The notes under the pieces are model-generated. The model saw only the letters and a program-made list of their open reading frames with translations. It ran no database searches and was not told the DNA's origin. The position numbers and the translations under genes were made by a program. This document shows positions 60,980 to 64,000 of a stretch of DNA of 64,000 nucleotides, piece after piece. Origin of the DNA: Melanocharis versteri (Eukaryota > Chordata > Aves > Passeriformes > Melanocharitidae). How positions within the stretch are numbered: position 1 is the stretch's first letter; the number at the start of each line of letters is the position of its first letter. The stretch is taken from positions 695,082 to 759,081 of the forward strand of contig VZTG01007868.1 in NCBI GenBank assembly GCA_013397845.1. The letters are read 5' to 3'.

Positions 60980-61510
60980 TGTTGCCTTTTTCCCAACCTG
61001 GAAATGAAACTGGAGATAATGTTGGTAAGGAGGTAATATAAGAGTGGATCTTTATTTGGAGGCCTTCAGGGGCAGTTATGGAAGGATGCCTACAAAAGCC
61101 CACCCCCACAGGGGTGAGTACATTTTTACAGGTTTTAAGAAATTGGCATAGTTGATAAAAAGCACCAATTAGGAGGACAAGTGGTGATGCAATTCCCCCC
61201 AGGTCAAGCCCTTTCTCTGGAGTCCCTCCCTTGGCACTGGCTGTACTTTGTCCATGATATGTATCTGGAAGAGTTGTTCTCAACCTTGGTTCCCAGGAAG
61301 AACCAAGGTAGCACTGGGGTCCTGCACCTCCCAGGGCTTGGAGCTCTGGAATTTGTTTTGTTTTTCTGCCTGGGGAAAGGGCATGGAAAATCACTGGGAA
61401 AACTAACTGCTAATACAATAGGCTACAGAGCTACAAATAGATGTGCGAAGAATACAGAGAACATATAAAAGAAAAGAAGGCAAAAACCAAAAGGCATCAG
61501 GACTATAACA
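60980..61510 (-). mobile_element. Solo LTR inserted into the CR1 endonuclease
   Basis: A 531-bp segment starting TGTTGCC and ending CTATAACA on the + strand (TG...CA) separates two consecutive blocks of the CR1 endonuclease. Read on the - strand it ends with an AATAAA signal (61051-61056) and the terminal AAAAAGGCAACA. This layout recalls avian ERVL-type LTRs and, loosely, the end of the family A LTRs at 2764 and 34672. Flanks do not show a convincing target duplication. Confidence 0.68.
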
Positions 61511-62830
61511 CCAATGGAACTAAGGGATGCATCGCTTCTTTGAGGAACTAAGGGATGCATCCAAGTCAACTGCCCTTGTCTTTCTGGGGTACTTCAGCCT
61601 GTCAGAAAACAGCTGGGAGCATCACACAGCTGGTACAATCCAGGCCAGGAGATTACTAAAACACCTGGATGACAACTTCATGTGCAAGTCCTAGGAGAGC
61701 TGACTAGGAAAGATGCTCTCCTTGATTTGTTGCTTGTCAACAGAGAGGGTTGCATGGATGACATGATTGGTGGCCATCTCTCCTGCAGCAGCCACAAAGT
61801 GATTGAGTTTAAAATCTCTGTTGCTAGGAGAAAAAGTGCCAGAAAGATTTCACCCTTAGACATGAGTAGTGCAGACCTTAGGCTGCTCAGGGAAATAGTG
61901 AGCAAGATCCCTGGGAAAATTCTTCCAAAGGTGCTGGGGTCCATTAGTGTGGGTCACTTTTTAGGCATCACCTCCTACGGGCACAGGAAGAGGCAACTCT
62001 GAAGTGTTGAAAGTCAAGCAGATGAGACAGAAGGTTGGCTTGGCTGAGCAGGGATCTTTTTTTGGAGGTAAAGCAGAAAAGGAAGGTGTAAGCCCAGCAG
62101 GAGAAGGCTGGGTGACATTGCAGGAACACAGAGATGATGCTCTGCAGGGAGAAAATTTTTGCAGCCAAAGCTTAACTGGAGTTGAAACTTGCCAGAACTC
62201 TGGAGGACAATAAAAAGAGGGTTTTTAAACACATTGGCAGAAAACAGTGCAGAAATTACATTGGCCCATTCCAGAATGAGGGTGGTTGCCTCACAAATAG
62301 GGAGTTTGACAAGACAGGGATATTTAATGTTTTCCTTACCTCTCTTCAACATGGGCTAAGAGAGTCCCAGTGTCCTGAGCTGAATGACCATGGCTTGAGA
62401 ATGATAAACTCATAGTTGATCCTGAAGTTGTAGGGATCTGCTGCACCAGCTGGATCCCTGTAAGTCTATGGGTCCTGATGTGATTCATCTGAGCATACTC
62501 AAAGAGCTGGCTGATGTCATTGTGAGGCTTCTCTCGATATTTGAACAGTCTTGGGAATCTGGAGAGGTCCCGGCTGAGTGAAGCTGGTTAACATTGTCCC
62601 AGTTTGCAAAACGTGCAGGAAGGGTGACCCTGGAAACTATAGGCCCATCAGTCTCACTTCAGTGCCTGGTGAGGTCATGGAGAAAATTATTCTGGGAGGT
62701 ATTGAAAAACATCTGGAGAACAACACAGGCATCGTGTTACTGAGAAATGGACAAAACTTCCCTAAAACCAGCAGCATTAGGCAGCAGCCCTTCTTCATTC
62801 AGCTGGGGGCATGAGGGGTATCTCCTCTGA
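61511..62830 (+). mobile_element. Long degraded CR1, endonuclease to start of reverse transcriptase
   Basis: CR1 ORF2 resumes as ELRDASKSTALVFLG, then KDALLDLLLVNREGCMDD and HKVIEFKISVARRKSARKI (the C-terminal part of the endonuclease, SDHEMVEF-like). A linker region near 62180-62350 contains LEDNKKRVFKHIG. From about 62615 GDPGNYRPISLTSVPGEVME is the N-terminal reverse-transcriptase signature. Several stops and shifts are present. A 28-bp local duplication (61516 and 61544) lies at the left edge. Confidence 0.85.
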
Positions 62831-63250
62831 AATACTGTGCATGCTGACCACAGAAAAGGCTCCTGGTCACAGGCTGTCTTTGACATGCATGCTCACAGGT
62901 TTTCCCAGAACAAACATGCATATGATAGCCATTGCCCCAAAGTCATCAACATATGTTCCCTCCCTTTTCACATGAGTTTGTCTGTCCCAGGGGTCTCTGC
63001 AGTGGTCCTTGGTGGTTGTCAGCCCTGAATGTACTCTTGACTGCCCCATGAGTTCGGTGTTACTTTCCCAAATCTGGAGCTGAGTTGGCACAACCAATGT
63101 AATTCATTATTTTCGAGATGAAAGTGTATTCTCCTGCTCTTCTTCTTGGTTGATGTTTAACGTGATCCCCATTATGCAGTTCCACAGGCCAGTGATTTTA
63201 CAAAATAATCATTGTCTTTTCCCTACCACGTGAGCAAACAGGTATTCATC
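62831..63250. mobile_element. Unidentified insert within CR1 reverse transcriptase
   Basis: In related CR1 proteins only about 20 residues separate the two flanking reverse-transcriptase blocks, yet roughly 400-500 bp lie here with no CR1 reading frame. It is probably another inserted element, perhaps an antisense LTR, but I cannot identify it or fix its ends. Confidence 0.4.
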
Positions 63251-64000
63251 TGGCAACAATAGGTGAGCACAGCTTCACGAGGGGAAGGTCCTGCTTGTCG
63301 CACCTGAGCTCCTTCTGTGACAGGGTGACACACCTGGCTGACCCAGGAGAGGCAGTAATGTCATCTTTTTGGACTTCATCAAAGCTTTTGATACAGTCTC
63401 TCCCAGGATCCATCTGGGCAAACTGTCCAGCCCCCAGGTGGATAAAAACACCGTGGGCAACGGGCTCACGAGTTGGGCGCAAAGGGTGGTGGTGGCTGGG
63501 GTGACACCAGGCTGGCACTGGTCACTGCTGGGGCTCCAGGGTTCCATCCTTGGCCCTGTGCTCTTCCACATCTTCATTAGCAACTGCACACAGGACTCTA
63601 AGGAATACTAAGTAAGTTTCCTGATGACACTAAACTGGGGGGAGCTGCTGACTCCCTCGAGGGTAGAGAGGCCCTGCAGAGACAGCTCAGCAAAGGAGGG
63701 GTGGGAAATCGCCAGCTGTGTGGGGTTTGACAAGGGGTTCTGCACCTGGGACGGGCACCCTGGCTGTGTGGGTGGACTGGGGAATGAGGGGCTGCAGAGC
63801 AGCTGTGGGATGGGACCTGGGGGTCCTGGTCCGTGTCTGGTTGGATCTGAGTCAGCCCTGGAGCCAGGAGGGACATCCCTGTCCTGGGGGGCACCAGGCC
63901 CAGCATCGCTGGCTGGTGCAGCCTCACCTCGAGTCTGGGGAACAGTTTTGGGCACCATAATATCAGAAAGGGCTAAAGCTCTTAGAGAGTGTCCAAAACA
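63251..64000 (+). mobile_element. Long degraded CR1, reverse transcriptase to window end
   Basis: CR1 resumes with FTRGKVLLV, then DFIKAFDTVSPRIHLGKL, AQRVVVAGVTPGWHWS and QGSILGPVLFHIFISN, the central reverse-transcriptase blocks. The catalytic FADDTKLGG region is shifted or degraded (SDDTKLGG-like at about 63620-63645, after a stop). The end near 63900-63990 reads LVQPHLESGEQFWAP in another frame, a block that follows the reverse transcriptase in CR1. The element continues beyond 64000. Confidence 0.87.

Noticed and set aside
61682..62002. 106-residue open frame as a host gene
   Set aside because: It matches the CR1 endonuclease region (KDALLDLLLVNREG, HKVIEFKI), so it is retroelement debris.
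1..64000. CRISPR arrays, prokaryotic operons, tRNA or rRNA genes
   Set aside because: The sequence is a spliced vertebrate locus. No spaced direct-repeat array, tRNA-like fold or rRNA motif was seen.

Overview
The window is vertebrate, and the repeats point to a bird, probably a songbird. CR1 LINE fragments of several subfamilies are the main interspersed repeat, solo LTRs resembling avian ERVL-type elements come next, and there are GT-rich low-complexity tracts and no mammalian SINEs. The only recognisable gene is RASGRF2 on the + strand. It encodes a calcium/calmodulin-responsive dual exchange factor for Ras and Rac. In chicken the block orthologous to this part of human chromosome 5q lies on the Z chromosome, so Z linkage is a reasonable inference but cannot be shown from the sequence.

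Layout: positions 1-30760 hold no exon I can recognise and are read as the 3' part of the very long first intron. Exon 1, with the start codon and the N-terminal half of the first PH domain, must lie upstream. Fourteen consecutive coding exons follow (exons 2 to 15 by homology). They start at 30761, 39858, 40622, 41897, 43099, 43613, 45002, 46655, 51335, 52450, 53322, 56179, 58260 and 58820. All have AG acceptors and GT donors, and the reading phase is unbroken across all 13 junctions. Together they give 2188 coding bases, about 729 residues: the end of PH1, a coiled coil, an IQ motif, the complete DH domain, the second PH domain, the REM domain and the start of the Ser/Pro-rich linker. The catalytic CDC25 domain lies beyond 64000. 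A 91-base assembly gap (42184-42274) falls in intron 5 and removes no coding sequence.

The non-coding part holds several retroelement events. A 3' CR1 fragment at 17268-18401 is split by a 687-bp LTR. An inverted pair of one LTR family lies at 2764-3120 and 34672-35023. Copies of one CR1 subfamily occur at 32077 and 55156 in opposite orientation. A degraded but long CR1 copy from about 60360 to beyond the window end carries endonuclease and reverse-transcriptase remnants and is itself split by a 531-bp LTR and by a second, unidentified insert. A perfect (TTTTTC)n array of about 106 units fills 24831-25472. A GC-rich minisatellite lies at 8317-8655, next to an LTR-like segment.

The most interesting candidate is a CpG-dense, apparently single-copy segment in intron 2 (31540-31900). 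Its ATG is in strong Kozak context and is followed by an open frame and a GTATGT donor in exactly the phase needed to splice onto exon 3. This could be an alternative first exon of a RASGRF2 form without PH1. It is inference only.
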